Source of the DNA: Actinomadura flavalba DSM 45200
GTDB lineage: Bacteria; Actinomycetota; Actinomycetes; Streptosporangiales; Streptosporangiaceae
Direction of reading: 5' to 3'
DNA: 64,000 bases
Assembly (NCBI RefSeq): GCF_000374305.1
Contig: NZ_KB894094.1
Location: forward strand, 714,727-778,726
Shown here piece by piece: positions 27,892-35,824 of the stretch. The position numbers and the translations under genes are program-made. The notes under the pieces were generated by a model. The model did no database searches and was not told the DNA's origin. It was given only the letters and a program-made list of their open reading frames with translations. Position 1 is the stretch's first letter; every line of letters begins with the position of its first letter.

Positions 27892-28597
27892 ACGCCGCCC
27901 GCAGAGGCCCACAACATGCCGCCCGCGGAGCCGTGCAATATGCCGCCCGCAGGACCGCACAGCACGCCGCGTGACAGGCCGCGCAGCACGCCACCCGCGC
28001 ATCACGCAACATGCCGCGTGATGCACCGCGCAGCACGCCACTCACAGGGCCGCACTGCGCGCCGCCCGCACAGCCACGCAACATGCCGCGTGATGAGCCG
28101 TGGGGCGCGTCACTCACAGGGCCGCACTGCGCGCCGCCCGCAGGGGTGCCCAGCACGCCACTTACAGGGGTGCACCGCACGCCGCCCGCAGCAGCGCGCA
28201 GCGCGCCGTTCTCAGGGCGCGCAGCAGCGCCGTTCGTAGGGGCCCGCAGCACGCCGCCCGCGAAGCCGAGCGACATGCCGCGTGATGGGCCGCGCTCCAT
28301 GCCACTCACAGGGCTGCGCAGCACACCGCACGCAGGGGCACGCGCCACATCGCACGCAGGAGCGTGCTGCACGCCCGTCCTTCGGGGCGCGCAGTATGCC
28401 GCCTGTAGGAGCACGCCGCACGCAGTTCATGGGGCGCGCCGCACGCCGCACGCCGCACGCCGCACGCCGCACGCCGCACGCCGCACGCCGCACGCAGGAG
28501 CATGCCAAACGCAGGAGCGTGCCGGACGCCGTTCGCAGGAGCGTGCCGGACGTCGCACGCAGGGGCGCGCCGCACGCTGTCCGTACGGGCGCGTCGC
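27892..28597. repeat. 24-bp tandem repeat array, about 29 units, intergenic
   Basis: The gap 27820-28633 contains no supported gene. From 27892 a 24-bp unit with core GCCGCCCGCAGG and end CGCGCAGC recurs about 29 times, with alternating variants such as GCCGCGTGATG and GCCACTCACAGGG. One unit is 23 bp and another 25 bp, so the frame is not preserved overall. At 28439-28494 there are eight perfect copies of the heptamer CCGCACG. Both strands show open but family-less reading frames, as expected for stop-poor GC-rich repeats. Confidence 0.88.
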
Positions 28598-28633
28598 AGG
28601 CTGCGCGCGGGGCCGGGTGGGTGGGGTGGTGGG

Positions 28634-29155
28634 TCAGTGGGGGCGGTGGGCGGTGAAGTGGCCGAAGCGGCCGTGGTGGTAGAGGAGGGGGGTTTCGGTG
28701 GCTCCCACCTCCACGCCGATGACGCGGCCGACGACCAGGAGGTGGTCGCCGATCTCTCGGAGGGAGTGCCAGTCGCAGCGGAGGCGGACGGCCGCGCCCT
28801 CCAGGAGGGGTTCGCCGCCGGGGCCGGGGCGCCAGCGGGTCGGGGCGGCGAAGCGGTCCACGTCGCGGGACGCGAAGCGGGCGGCCAGTTCGGCCTGGTC
28901 GTGGCCGAGGACGTTGACCGCGAACGTCGCGGCGGCGCGCAGCCGGGGGAACGTGGACGAGGACGCCGCGACGTAGAACGACACCAGCGGCGGGTCGAGG
29001 CTGACCGACGTGAAGGAGGTCGCGGTGAGCCCGGCGGGCTCGTCGCGGGCGGGACGGGCGGTCACCACGACGACGCCGGCGGCGTGCCGCGCCAGCGCGT
29101 CGCGGAAGGAGTCGCCGGTGACCGGGACGGGCCGTGCCGTCGCCGTCCCGGTCAC
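28634..29155 (-). CDS. Flavin reductase family protein
   Basis: 173 residues, GTG start. Split-barrel flavin reductase fold: DALARHAAGVVVVTA, TATSFTSVSLDPPLVSFYV and VNVLGHDQAELAARFA are the usual FMN-binding strands, and GRVIGVE closes the barrel. It supplies reduced flavin to a monooxygenase, which is not encoded nearby. The start overlaps the upstream FMN reductase gene by 4 bp, so two flavin-reducing enzymes share an operon. Confidence 0.93.
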   Translation of the reverse strand: MTGTATARPVPVTGDSFRDALARHAAGVVVVTARPARDEPAGLTATSFTSVSLDPPLVSFYVAASSSTFPRLRAAATFAVNVLGHDQAELAARFASRDVDRFAAPTRWRPGPGGEPLLEGAAVRLRCDWHSLREIGDHLLVVGRVIGVEVGATETPLLYHHGRFGHFTAHRPH

Positions 29156-29682
29156 CGGGCGGCCCCCGCCGACAGAGCGCCCCTCACGGCGGGGGAGACA
29201 TGACCGGCCCAGTCCGCGGTGACGGAGTCGAGCCGGTCGAGATCGGATTCGAGCAGCGCCAGCCCCGGGGTCGGGACGGTGGCGCCCAGCTCGACGAGCA
29301 GCGGCCGGAAGTGGACCTCCACGGCCAGGGCGTGCTGCGGGGCACCGAGGACGAGCAGCGGCAGCGCGACCTTGCCGGTGAGCGCGCCGCCGGGCAGCCG
29401 GTCCAGGAAGGACTTGAGCAGTCCGGTGTAGGTGCCCTTGTAGGTGGGGCTGGCGATGAGCAGCAGGTCGGCGGCGCGGACGCGGTCCAGGGCGGCGCCG
29501 GCCTCGGGTCCGGGGTCGGCGTCCAGGAGACGCGGGCCGATTTCCGAAAGGTCGAGGATCTCGGGGGTGCCGGGAAGGTCCGCCGCCCGTGCCACCGCGT
29601 GCGCGGCGGCCCGTGCGGCCGTCGCGGTGCGGGAGGCGGGCCGGGGGTTTCCGACGATGACCAGGAAGCTCACGTCACCCAT
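29152..29682 (-). CDS. NADPH-dependent FMN reductase (SsuE/MsuE-like)
   Basis: 176 residues. Flavodoxin-like fold: VIVGNPRPASRT binds the FMN phosphate near the N-terminus, and LIASPTYKGTYTGLLKSFLDRL is the hallmark of this family. It reduces FMN with NADPH for an oxygenase partner. Start at ATG 29682; GTG 29673 is an alternative, since a TTGACT box and a 17-bp spacer place a TTAGAT box over the ATG, which would make a leaderless message starting at the GTG. Confidence 0.9.
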   Translation of the reverse strand: MGDVSFLVIVGNPRPASRTATAARAAAHAVARAADLPGTPEILDLSEIGPRLLDADPGPEAGAALDRVRAADLLLIASPTYKGTYTGLLKSFLDRLPGGALTGKVALPLLVLGAPQHALAVEVHFRPLLVELGATVPTPGLALLESDLDRLDSVTADWAGHVSPAVRGALSAGAAR

Positions 29683-29709
29683 CTAAGGGCAATATTCCTA
29701 CCAAGTCAA
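29681..29709 (-). promoter_or_regulatory. Candidate promoter of the flavin reductase operon
   Basis: TTGACT (29704-29709) and TTAGAT (29681-29686) on the - strand are 17 bp apart, the ideal vegetative spacing. The -10 box overlaps the first ATG, pointing to transcription starting near the in-frame GTG at 29673. TTAGAT lacks the conserved A at its second position, which lowers confidence. Confidence 0.4.
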
Positions 29710-29736
29710 TAGGTTATGTCGGGATATGAGACGACC

Positions 29737-29791
29737 GATGCCCGCGCGTACGGCGCCTCCCACCCCTGGGGTGCCGTATCGCGCGGGCATC
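29737..29791. terminator. Long hairpin with 18-bp stem and one bulged base
   Basis: The left arm 29737-29754 and right arm 29773-29791 pair over 18 bp with a single extra A, around an 18-base loop. It is downstream of the PP2C gene and upstream of the flavin reductase promoter (both - strand). It is best read as a terminator of the actinobacterial type without a U-tail. The remaining 170 bp to 29964 show nothing clear. Confidence 0.6.
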
Positions 29792-29964
29792 GCCTTCGGT
29801 GCCGTCAACCGCTCCGGAGCCTCGCGCGCCGAGGAGGATCCGACGAGTCCGAGGTGGTTGCCGAACTGAGGACCACTCTGCCGGGCGGGTGTGCACTGGG
29901 GGCTACAGCGATATGACATTCAGGTTTCCAGTTCGCCGGAGCCCGGCATACCGCCCAGGCGCCG

Positions 29965-31089
29965 TCAGGTGCGCCAGATGACGACGAGCGCGCAGTCGTC
30001 GTCGCGCTCGGCCGACAGCATCTCCACCAGCTCGCGGGCCCCGGCCCGGAACCCGCGCGGGACGAGCCGTTCGGCCTCGCCGAGGAGCCGGTCGATCCCG
30101 GCGTCCAGGTCGCTGCCGGGGGCCTCGACCAGGCCGTCGGTATAGAGCAGGAGGGCGTCGCCGGGGAGCAGGATGCCCCGGTCGGGCGTGCAGTCGACCT
30201 CGGGGACGACGCCGAGGACGACGCCCTTGGCGGGGCTGACCCGCCAGGTGCCGGTGCCGCCGTCGAACTTGACGGCCGGCGGGTGCCCCGCCGACTCGAC
30301 GCGGTACTCCCCCGTGACGAAGTCGACCTCGACGTGGACGGCCGTGACGAAGCCCTCGTCCCAGCGCTGGCGGTGCAGGTAGCGGTTGCAGGCGGCGAGG
30401 AAGTCGTCCGGCTGGACCGATCCAAGAAGTCCGCCGAAGGCGCCCGAGAGCATGAGGGCCCGTGTTCCGGCGTCGGTGCCCTTGCCGGACACGTCCACCA
30501 GGGCGACCTCCAGCCGGTCGCCGTCCAGCGCGGAGACGACGAAGTCGCCGCCGAACGACGACCCGCCCGCCTGGAGCAGCACGATCTGGGAGTCCCAGCC
30601 GGACGGCAGCGGCGGCATCTCGCCCTGGCGGCGCAGCCGGTCGCGCAGTTCGAGCAGCATCGAGTCGCCGCGCAGCCCCTGGACGCCGAGCTGCTGCCGG
30701 GTGCGGGCCAGGGTGAACGCGAGCATGCCGGAGATGACGACGGTGGTGATCAGGCCCATGCTGATGCGCTCGTCGCGGTCCCAGGCGAGCCAGGAGTCGT
30801 AGCCGACGACGAACGCCGCGACCGCGAGCAGCGCGATGAGGCTGCGCACCCGCAGCAGCAGCCCGCCGCCGAGGACGATCAGCACGAGCGTGCCGGACGT
30901 CGCCCAGGCCCGCGAGTCGGCGCCGCCGATGCCGACGGCCAGGGCGAGCACCGCGAGCGCGACGAAGACGTACCGCTCGCGGACGAGCTTGCCCCGGCGC
31001 AGCCACCGGTACAGGCGCACGAGCACCGGGATCCGGCGCAGGAAGGCGCGGACCCGCAGCGGTAGGACCTGGACGAGACGTTCGAGCAT
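29965..31089 (-). CDS. PP2C family protein-serine/threonine phosphatase, membrane-anchored
   Basis: 374 residues. Four hydrophobic segments (about 38-145) are followed by a SpoIIE/RsbU-type phosphatase domain with GGDFVVSAL, DVSGKGTDA, SAGHPPAV and LLLYTDGLVEA, which carry the metal-binding Asp residues. Such proteins dephosphorylate anti-sigma-factor antagonists in general stress pathways. The start at ATG 31089 (MLERLVQV) fits the family better than in-frame starts up to 31236, which have no similarity. No partner anti-sigma gene is nearby. Confidence 0.9.
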   Translation of the reverse strand: MLERLVQVLPLRVRAFLRRIPVLVRLYRWLRRGKLVRERYVFVALAVLALAVGIGGADSRAWATSGTLVLIVLGGGLLLRVRSLIALLAVAAFVVGYDSWLAWDRDERISMGLITTVVISGMLAFTLARTRQQLGVQGLRGDSMLLELRDRLRRQGEMPPLPSGWDSQIVLLQAGGSSFGGDFVVSALDGDRLEVALVDVSGKGTDAGTRALMLSGAFGGLLGSVQPDDFLAACNRYLHRQRWDEGFVTAVHVEVDFVTGEYRVESAGHPPAVKFDGGTGTWRVSPAKGVVLGVVPEVDCTPDRGILLPGDALLLYTDGLVEAPGSDLDAGIDRLLGEAERLVPRGFRAGARELVEMLSAERDDDCALVVIWRT

Positions 31090-31150
31090 GACGCTTGGAA
31101 CTGTAGCGAGCATCGGGCCCGCACGGCGGAGATCATGCCCTCCCATGACC

Positions 31151-31174
31151 TTCCGCGACGGAGAAGTCGCGGAA
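31151..31174 (-). terminator. Small perfect hairpin after rpiB
   Basis: TTCCGCGAC and GTCGCGGAA, 9-bp arms and a 6-base loop, 16 bp past the rpiB stop and 62 bp before the PP2C start. It may terminate rpiB transcripts or serve as an operator for the PP2C gene. Confidence 0.5.
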
Positions 31175-31189
31175 AGTCGGGGAAGGGGA

Positions 31190-31663
31190 TCAGCTCTGCG
31201 GAAGCGGCGGGAGCTCGCCCGTGCGTTCGTAGTCACCGAGCATCTCGATGCGCCGGGTGTGCCGGGCCTCGCCGGAGTAGGCGGTGCCGAGGAACAGTTC
31301 GACGAACCGGGTGGCGGTCGCGGCGTCGTGCTGGCGGGCGCCGAGGCTGATGACGTTGGCGTCGTTGTGCTCGCGGGCGAGGGTGGCGGTGGCGTCGCTC
31401 CAGACGAGCGCCGCGCGGATGCCCGCGACCTTGTTGGCGGCGATGGCCTCGCCGTTGCCCGAGCCGCCGAGGACGATCCCGAGCGTGCCCGGTTCGGCGG
31501 CGACGCGCTCGGCGGCCCGCAGCACGAACGGCGGGTAGTCGTCGACGGCGTCGTAGGCGAAGGCGCCGCAGTCGACGGCCTCGTGACCGTTGTCCTTCAG
31601 CCAGCCGAGCAGGTGCTCTTTCAGCTCGTAGCCGGCATGGTCACATCCCAGAAACACGCGCAT
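31190..31663 (-). CDS. rpiB: Ribose-5-phosphate isomerase B
   Basis: 157 residues. RpiB/LacAB fold: CDHAGYELKEHL at the N-terminus and LGGSGNGEAIAANKV in the centre. As in the mycobacterial enzyme, the GSGNGE motif puts a Glu where the E. coli enzyme has its catalytic Cys. It interconverts ribose 5-phosphate and ribulose 5-phosphate in the pentose phosphate pathway. GGGAGAA precedes the ATG. The CooC-like gene lies 95 bp upstream on the same strand. Confidence 0.95.
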   Translation of the reverse strand: MRVFLGCDHAGYELKEHLLGWLKDNGHEAVDCGAFAYDAVDDYPPFVLRAAERVAAEPGTLGIVLGGSGNGEAIAANKVAGIRAALVWSDATATLAREHNDANVISLGARQHDAATATRFVELFLGTAYSGEARHTRRIEMLGDYERTGELPPLPQS

Positions 31664-31758
31664 GCCCACGATTCTCCCAGGTCCCCGCACCGCTCGGGCC
31701 GCGGGGTGCCCTGGAACGCTCCGCGTCGCCGGGACGCGGAGCGCGGGCGGGGGCGGGC

Positions 31759-32694
31759 TCAGGCGGGGTAGCGGAACGCCGGGTCGATCTGGGCCTCCAG
31801 GTCGGTGCCGACCGCGCGGTTGGCCCAGCTCCGGGCGTTCTTGACGTGGAACTCGACGGCCTGGCGCAGGAACTCGTCCCAGTCCTTGGCGCGGGCGTCG
31901 ACGGCGGCGAGCATCCGGTCGAGCGCGGCGGTGTTGCCGTCCTCCAGGGTGACGCCGGTGCGGCCCTGCTCGAACGCGCGGACGGCCGGGGACTGGCCGA
32001 TCCAGGTGAGCAGGTCGTCGCCGACGTGCTCGCGCAGGTACTCCACGTCGCCGTCGTTCTGGACCTTGTTGCCGACGACGGCGATGGCGACGTCGTAGTC
32101 GCGGGCGTACTCGGTGTACTGCTTGTAGACGCCGACGCCCTTGCGGGTCGGCTCGGCCACCAGGAACATCAGGTCGAACCGGGTGAACAGCCCGGACGCG
32201 AACGTGTCCGCCCCGGCGGTCATGTCCACGACGACGTACTCGCCCGGCCCGTCCACGAGGTGGTTCAGGTACAGCTCCACCGCGCCGGTCTTGGAGTGGT
32301 AGCAGGAGACGCCGAGGTCGTCGTCGTTGAACGGGCCGGTGGCCAGCAGCGTGACGCCGTCCACCTCCTGCCCGAGCGCGTGCACGGCGTCGTCGCCGCC
32401 GACGCGCAGCAGCCGCGACCCGCTGCCGGGCGGCGTCGTCTTGACCATCCCGGCGGCCGAGGGGATGCGGGGGTTCTCGCCGCGCAGCCAGTCCTTGATC
32501 TCGGTGAGCCGCTCCCCCATCGCGGGGATCTTGGCGGCGCGGTCCTCGTCGAGCCCGAGCGCGACGCCGAGGTGCTGGTTGATGTCGGCGTCCACCGCGA
32601 CGACCGGCAGCCCCTTGGCCGCCAGGTGCCGGACGAACAGCGACGAGCAGGTCGTCTTGCCGCTGCCGCCCTTGCCCACGAACGCAATCTTCAC
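31759..32694 (-). CDS. CooC-like nucleotide-binding ATPase (CO dehydrogenase accessory type)
   Basis: 311 residues. MinD/SIMIBI P-loop protein: KGGSGKTT deviant Walker A at residues 7-14, DADINQHL switch I, YVVVDMTAG switch II and a late VGNKV base-recognition strand. CooC relatives help insert nickel into CO dehydrogenase, but no such enzyme is in the window and free-standing copies are common in actinomycetes, so the client is unknown. The GTG at 32692-32694 follows GGGGG; upstream in-frame starts would add a 34-residue extension without similarity. Confidence 0.85.
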   Translation of the reverse strand: MKIAFVGKGGSGKTTCSSLFVRHLAAKGLPVVAVDADINQHLGVALGLDEDRAAKIPAMGERLTEIKDWLRGENPRIPSAAGMVKTTPPGSGSRLLRVGGDDAVHALGQEVDGVTLLATGPFNDDDLGVSCYHSKTGAVELYLNHLVDGPGEYVVVDMTAGADTFASGLFTRFDLMFLVAEPTRKGVGVYKQYTEYARDYDVAIAVVGNKVQNDGDVEYLREHVGDDLLTWIGQSPAVRAFEQGRTGVTLEDGNTAALDRMLAAVDARAKDWDEFLRQAVEFHVKNARSWANRAVGTDLEAQIDPAFRYPA

Positions 32695-32759
32695 TTTTGC
32701 CCCCGAATCGGATATGAAAACCGTTGCCATTGTCGCCCGGCAGTCTTCCGAACCGCGTC

Positions 32760-32800
32760 CCCGGTGGCAAGCCGAACGGCCGACCCGGCCTGCCACCGGG
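32760..32800 (-). terminator. Terminator hairpin after the RidA gene
   Basis: CCCGGTGGCA and TGCCACCGGG form a 10-bp stem, extended by GCCG/CGGC past one mismatch, around a 10-base loop, 15 bp beyond the RidA stop. Confidence 0.7.
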
Positions 32801-32814
32801 AGTCGTGCGCCGGG

Positions 32815-33204
32815 TCAGGGCCGGACGGCGACCGCGTCCACCTCGAAGAGCATGTCGGGCAGCGCCAGCGCCGCGACGCCGAGCAGCGTCTGCGCGGGCG
32901 GGCGGTCGCCCCAGTGCCGCCGGATCACCGCGAGCAGCGCGTCGAGCCGGGCCGGTTCGTGGCCGACGATGTAGGTGCCCAGCCGCGCCACGTGCTCGAA
33001 GCCGAGCCCGGCGGCGGCCAGGGCCGTGCCGAGGTTGGCGAAGGATCGCTCGACCTGCGCGGCGAAGTCCGCGGAGACGACGTGACCTTCGGCGTCGGAG
33101 GCGTACTGCCCGGCGACGAAGACCGGGCCGGACGTGGCGGCGAGATGGCTGTAGCCGTATCCGGCGGGGTCGTGCAGGCCGGGCGGGTGCGTGATGATGT
33201 CCAT
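32815..33204 (-). CDS. RidA family protein (enamine/imine deaminase-like)
   Basis: 129 residues. YjgF/YER057c/UK114 trimer fold: FVAGQYASDAEG, ANLGTALAAAGL and the final PDMLFEVDAVAV. In true RidA an Arg before the last strand (RCLVE-type context) binds the substrate carboxylate; here the segment reads ALPDMLFEVDAVA, lacking that Arg, so it may belong to a non-deaminase subfamily. The gene has its own promoter with an unusual symmetrical site and ends at a hairpin. Confidence 0.88.
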   Translation of the reverse strand: MDIITHPPGLHDPAGYGYSHLAATSGPVFVAGQYASDAEGHVVSADFAAQVERSFANLGTALAAAGLGFEHVARLGTYIVGHEPARLDALLAVIRRHWGDRPPAQTLLGVAALALPDMLFEVDAVAVRP

Positions 33205-33245
33205 TTCTGGATGCTATATGTCCAGGATATTTCGTGTCCAGAAAT
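33203..33245. promoter_or_regulatory. Complex inverted repeat over the RidA promoter
   Basis: Outer arms ATTTCTGGA (33203-33211) and TCCAGAAAT (33237-33245) are perfectly symmetrical. An additional TCCAG at 33221-33225 pairs with the first CTGGA. On the - strand the same bases give TGGACA-16 bp-TATAGC, a plausible promoter. Three half-sites suggest a dimer or tetramer repressor; no regulator gene is adjacent. Confidence 0.5.
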
Positions 33246-33266
33246 AGCGCGGGCGGTACGGCCCGG

Positions 33267-34019
33267 CTAGCCCGGACGACCGGCGGGATCGAAGCCGTAG
33301 GGCAGTTCGAGCCGGTGGGCGGCGAGCAGCCCGGCGTCCGACAGGACCTCGGGCGTGGGACCGTCCGCGACGATCACGCCGTCCGACAGGACCAGGGAGC
33401 GGGGGCAGAGCTGCGCCGCGTAGGGCAGGTCGTGGGTCACCATCAGGACGGTGACGTCCAGCGACAGCAGGATCTCGGCCAGCTCGCGGCGGCTCGCCGG
33501 GTCGAGGTTCGACGACGGCTCGTCCAGCACGAGGATCTCCGGCTCCATCGCCAGCACGGTCGCCACGGCCACCCGCCGCCGCTGCCCGAAGCTGAGGTGC
33601 TGCGGCGTCCGGTCCGCGAAGGCCGCCATCCCGACGCGCTCCAGCGCGCCGGTGACCCGGCGGTCCAGCTCGGCGCCGCGCAGCCCGAGGTTGGCGGGGC
33701 CGAACGCGACGTCCTCGCGGACGGTCGGCATGAAGAGCTGGTCGTCGGGGTCCTGGAAGACGATGCCGACGCGGCGCCGCACCTCGCGCAGGACCTTGCG
33801 GTCCTTGGCGTCGACCCGCAGCCCGCCGACCTCGACGTGCCCGAGCCCGCCGGACAGGATGCCGTTGAGGTGCAGGACGAGCGTCGTCTTCCCGGCGCCG
33901 TTCGGCCCGAGCAGCGCGACCCGCTCGCCGCGCCCGATCTCGACGTCGATCCCGAACAGCACCTGCGTCCCGTCGGGGTAGGCGTAGGCGAGCCCGGAGA
34001 CGGTCAGCGACGGGGTCAT
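33267..34019 (-). CDS. cbiO: Energy-coupling factor ATPase of a Co/Ni transporter (CbiO type)
   Basis: 250 residues. ABC ATPase with Walker A GPNGAGKTT, Q-loop FQDPDDQLF typical of ECF ATPases, signature LSFGQRRRVA, Walker B ILVLDEPSSNLDP and the H-loop THDLPYAA. It powers cobalt or nickel uptake with the three upstream membrane proteins. Its ATG overlaps the cbiQ stop by 4 bp. Confidence 0.95.
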   Translation of the reverse strand: MTPSLTVSGLAYAYPDGTQVLFGIDVEIGRGERVALLGPNGAGKTTLVLHLNGILSGGLGHVEVGGLRVDAKDRKVLREVRRRVGIVFQDPDDQLFMPTVREDVAFGPANLGLRGAELDRRVTGALERVGMAAFADRTPQHLSFGQRRRVAVATVLAMEPEILVLDEPSSNLDPASRRELAEILLSLDVTVLMVTHDLPYAAQLCPRSLVLSDGVIVADGPTPEVLSDAGLLAAHRLELPYGFDPAGRPG

Positions 34020-34780
34020 CCCCCCATCCAAGCAGCCGCCGCGACCAGCGCCGCCGCCGCCGGGAGAACGGCTGCCGTCCCCCACTGGCCGGGGGTGGCG
34101 GCGACGGCGCCCGTCGCGGGCATCCGGCCGTCGTAGCCGCGCGCGAGCATCGCCAGGTGGACGCGCTCGCCGCGCTCGTAGGTGCGCAGGAACAGGGCGC
34201 CGAGGGAACGGGCGAGGACGCGGGTCGCCCGCACGTCGCGGGCCTCGAAGCCCCGCGCGGCCAGCGCGACGCGCATCCGCGCCAGCTCCCCGGCGACGAC
34301 GTCGAGGTAGCGCAGCATGAACGCCGCGATCTGCACGAGCTGCGCCGGGACGCGCAGCCGCTCGGCGCCGAGCAGCAGGGCGCGCGGCTCGGTCGTGGCG
34401 GCCAGCAGGATCGACCCGACGACGCCGAGCGTGCCCTTGGCCAGGATGTTCCACGCGCCCCACAGCCCGTCCTGGCTGACGGCGACGCCGAGCACGCTCA
34501 CCCGCTCGCCGTGCGCGACGAACGGGAGCAGCAGCGCGAACGTCACGAACGGCAGCTCGATCAGCGCCCGCCGCGCGATGAGCCCGGGGCCGATGCGCGC
34601 GACGGCCGCGACGGCCGCGAGCAGCACCGCGTACGCCGCGAACGCCCACATCCGCTCGCGCGGCGTGGCGACCACGGCCGTGACGAACGCCAGCAGCGCG
34701 ACGAGCTTGCACTGCGGCGCGAGCCGGTGCACCGGCGACGCCCCCGGCACGTAGAGGCGGTGGGCGTGACCCGCGCCCAT
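34016..34780 (-). CDS. cbiQ: Energy-coupling factor transmembrane protein CbiQ
   Basis: 254 residues with about six hydrophobic segments. The two cytoplasmic coupling motifs are present: ARGFEARDVRA and the C-terminal MLARGYDGRMP, which dock on the ATPase. It starts directly after the stop of the PDGLE gene (TAG then ATG), so the operon is tightly packed. Confidence 0.94.
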   Translation of the reverse strand: MGAGHAHRLYVPGASPVHRLAPQCKLVALLAFVTAVVATPRERMWAFAAYAVLLAAVAAVARIGPGLIARRALIELPFVTFALLLPFVAHGERVSVLGVAVSQDGLWGAWNILAKGTLGVVGSILLAATTEPRALLLGAERLRVPAQLVQIAAFMLRYLDVVAGELARMRVALAARGFEARDVRATRVLARSLGALFLRTYERGERVHLAMLARGYDGRMPATGAVAATPGQWGTAAVLPAAAALVAAAAWMGG

Positions 34781-35089
34781 CTAGGACGGGTCCGGCGCAC
34801 CCGCGCGGCGGCGCAGCGCCCAGAACAGGCCGCCGCCCGCGAGCAGCGTGACGCCGACGCCGACGACCCCGGACAGCCCGCCGGACAGCCGCTCGTTGTC
34901 CAGGCCCTTGACGCCGTAGTCGGCGAGCGGCCCGTCACCGAGGGCGTGGTCCTTCTCCTCCGCCGCGATGCCCTTGTCGCCCGCGACCTTCTCCAGTCCG
35001 TCCGGGCTGGAACTCGCGTAGAAGCTCACGATTCCGGCCAGCACGAGCGAGACGAGCAGGAAAGCGACGAAGAACCGCTTGGTGGTCAT
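34781..35089 (-). CDS. PDGLE domain protein (NikN/CbiN-like small subunit)
   Basis: 102 residues. An N-terminal TM helix (about 7-25), then SSPDGLEKVAGDKG, the motif that names the domain, and a second TM helix near the end (about 70-92). It replaces CbiN in many actinobacterial metal ECF systems and is needed with CbiM for metal capture. The PDGLE form is often seen in nickel transporters. The ATG overlaps the cbiM stop by 4 bp. Confidence 0.92.
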   Translation of the reverse strand: MTTKRFFVAFLLVSLVLAGIVSFYASSSPDGLEKVAGDKGIAAEEKDHALGDGPLADYGVKGLDNERLSGGLSGVVGVGVTLLAGGGLFWALRRRAGAPDPS

Positions 35090-35775
35090 GACGTCTCCAC
35101 GGGCGAGGTGCGCAGTTCGAGGGGCCGGGCGAGGTCGCGCGCGCCGTAGACGAGGTCGGGCCGGACGGCGAGCACGCTCGACACGGTGACGGCGGTGATC
35201 AGCGCCTCCCCGATCCCGATGAGGACGTGCACGCCGAGCATCGCCGACAGGACGGTGCCGAGCGGCACGTCGGCGGTGCCGCCGACGGCGTAGAGCAGCA
35301 CGAACGTCGCGGCCGACGCGGGCACCGACACCAGCGCGCCCGCGAACGAGGCGGCGACGGCCGACGGGCGCGTCTTCGGCAGCACCCGCAGCAGCCCCCG
35401 GAACACCCCGTATCCCACGATCACGGTCACGATCGCCATCAGCACGATGTTCACGCCGAGCGCGCTCAGCCCGCCGTCCGCGAACAGCAGCGCCTGCACC
35501 GCCAGCACGACCGACACGCACAGCAGCCCCGTCCACGGCCCGACGAGGATCGCGGCCAGCGCCCCGCCGAGCAGGTGGCCGCTGGTGCCGCCCGCGACGG
35601 GGAAGTTGAGCATCTGCGCGCCGAACACGAACGCGGCGGTCAGGCCCGCCAGCAGCGCGGTCCGCTCGTCCAGCTCGCGGCGGGAGCCGCGCAGGGCGAC
35701 GGCGACGCCGGCGACGGCGATCGCGCCGCCCGCCAGCGACACCGGCACGTCGAAGAATCCATCCGGTACGTGCAC
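35086..35775 (-). CDS. cbiM: ECF transporter substrate-binding membrane protein CbiM/NikM
   Basis: 229 residues, GTG start after GAGG. It starts HVPDGFFD; the N-terminal His residues of this segment (position 2 in the family) build the metal site for Co2+ or Ni2+. About six TM helices follow, including NFPVAGGTSGHLLGG, the second metal-site motif. First gene of the four-gene operon cbiM-PDGLE-cbiQ-cbiO. No cobalamin riboswitch fits in the 86-bp upstream gap. Confidence 0.94.
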   Translation of the reverse strand: MHVPDGFFDVPVSLAGGAIAVAGVAVALRGSRRELDERTALLAGLTAAFVFGAQMLNFPVAGGTSGHLLGGALAAILVGPWTGLLCVSVVLAVQALLFADGGLSALGVNIVLMAIVTVIVGYGVFRGLLRVLPKTRPSAVAASFAGALVSVPASAATFVLLYAVGGTADVPLGTVLSAMLGVHVLIGIGEALITAVTVSSVLAVRPDLVYGARDLARPLELRTSPVETS

Positions 35776-35824
35776 CGCACCTCACCATCCTTCCGCCCGC
35801 CAGTGTGATCGCGGCGAAGTGGTA

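Noticed and set aside
22556..28597. CRISPR array as an explanation for the repeats
   Set aside because: There are no unique spacers of constant length between identical repeats, and no cas genes are present.
27809..28682. Open frames of about 200 residues on both strands across the 24-bp array
   Set aside because: Both are open because the array lacks stop codons; unit lengths of 23 and 25 bp break the period, and neither has a credible start and ribosome site with a family match.
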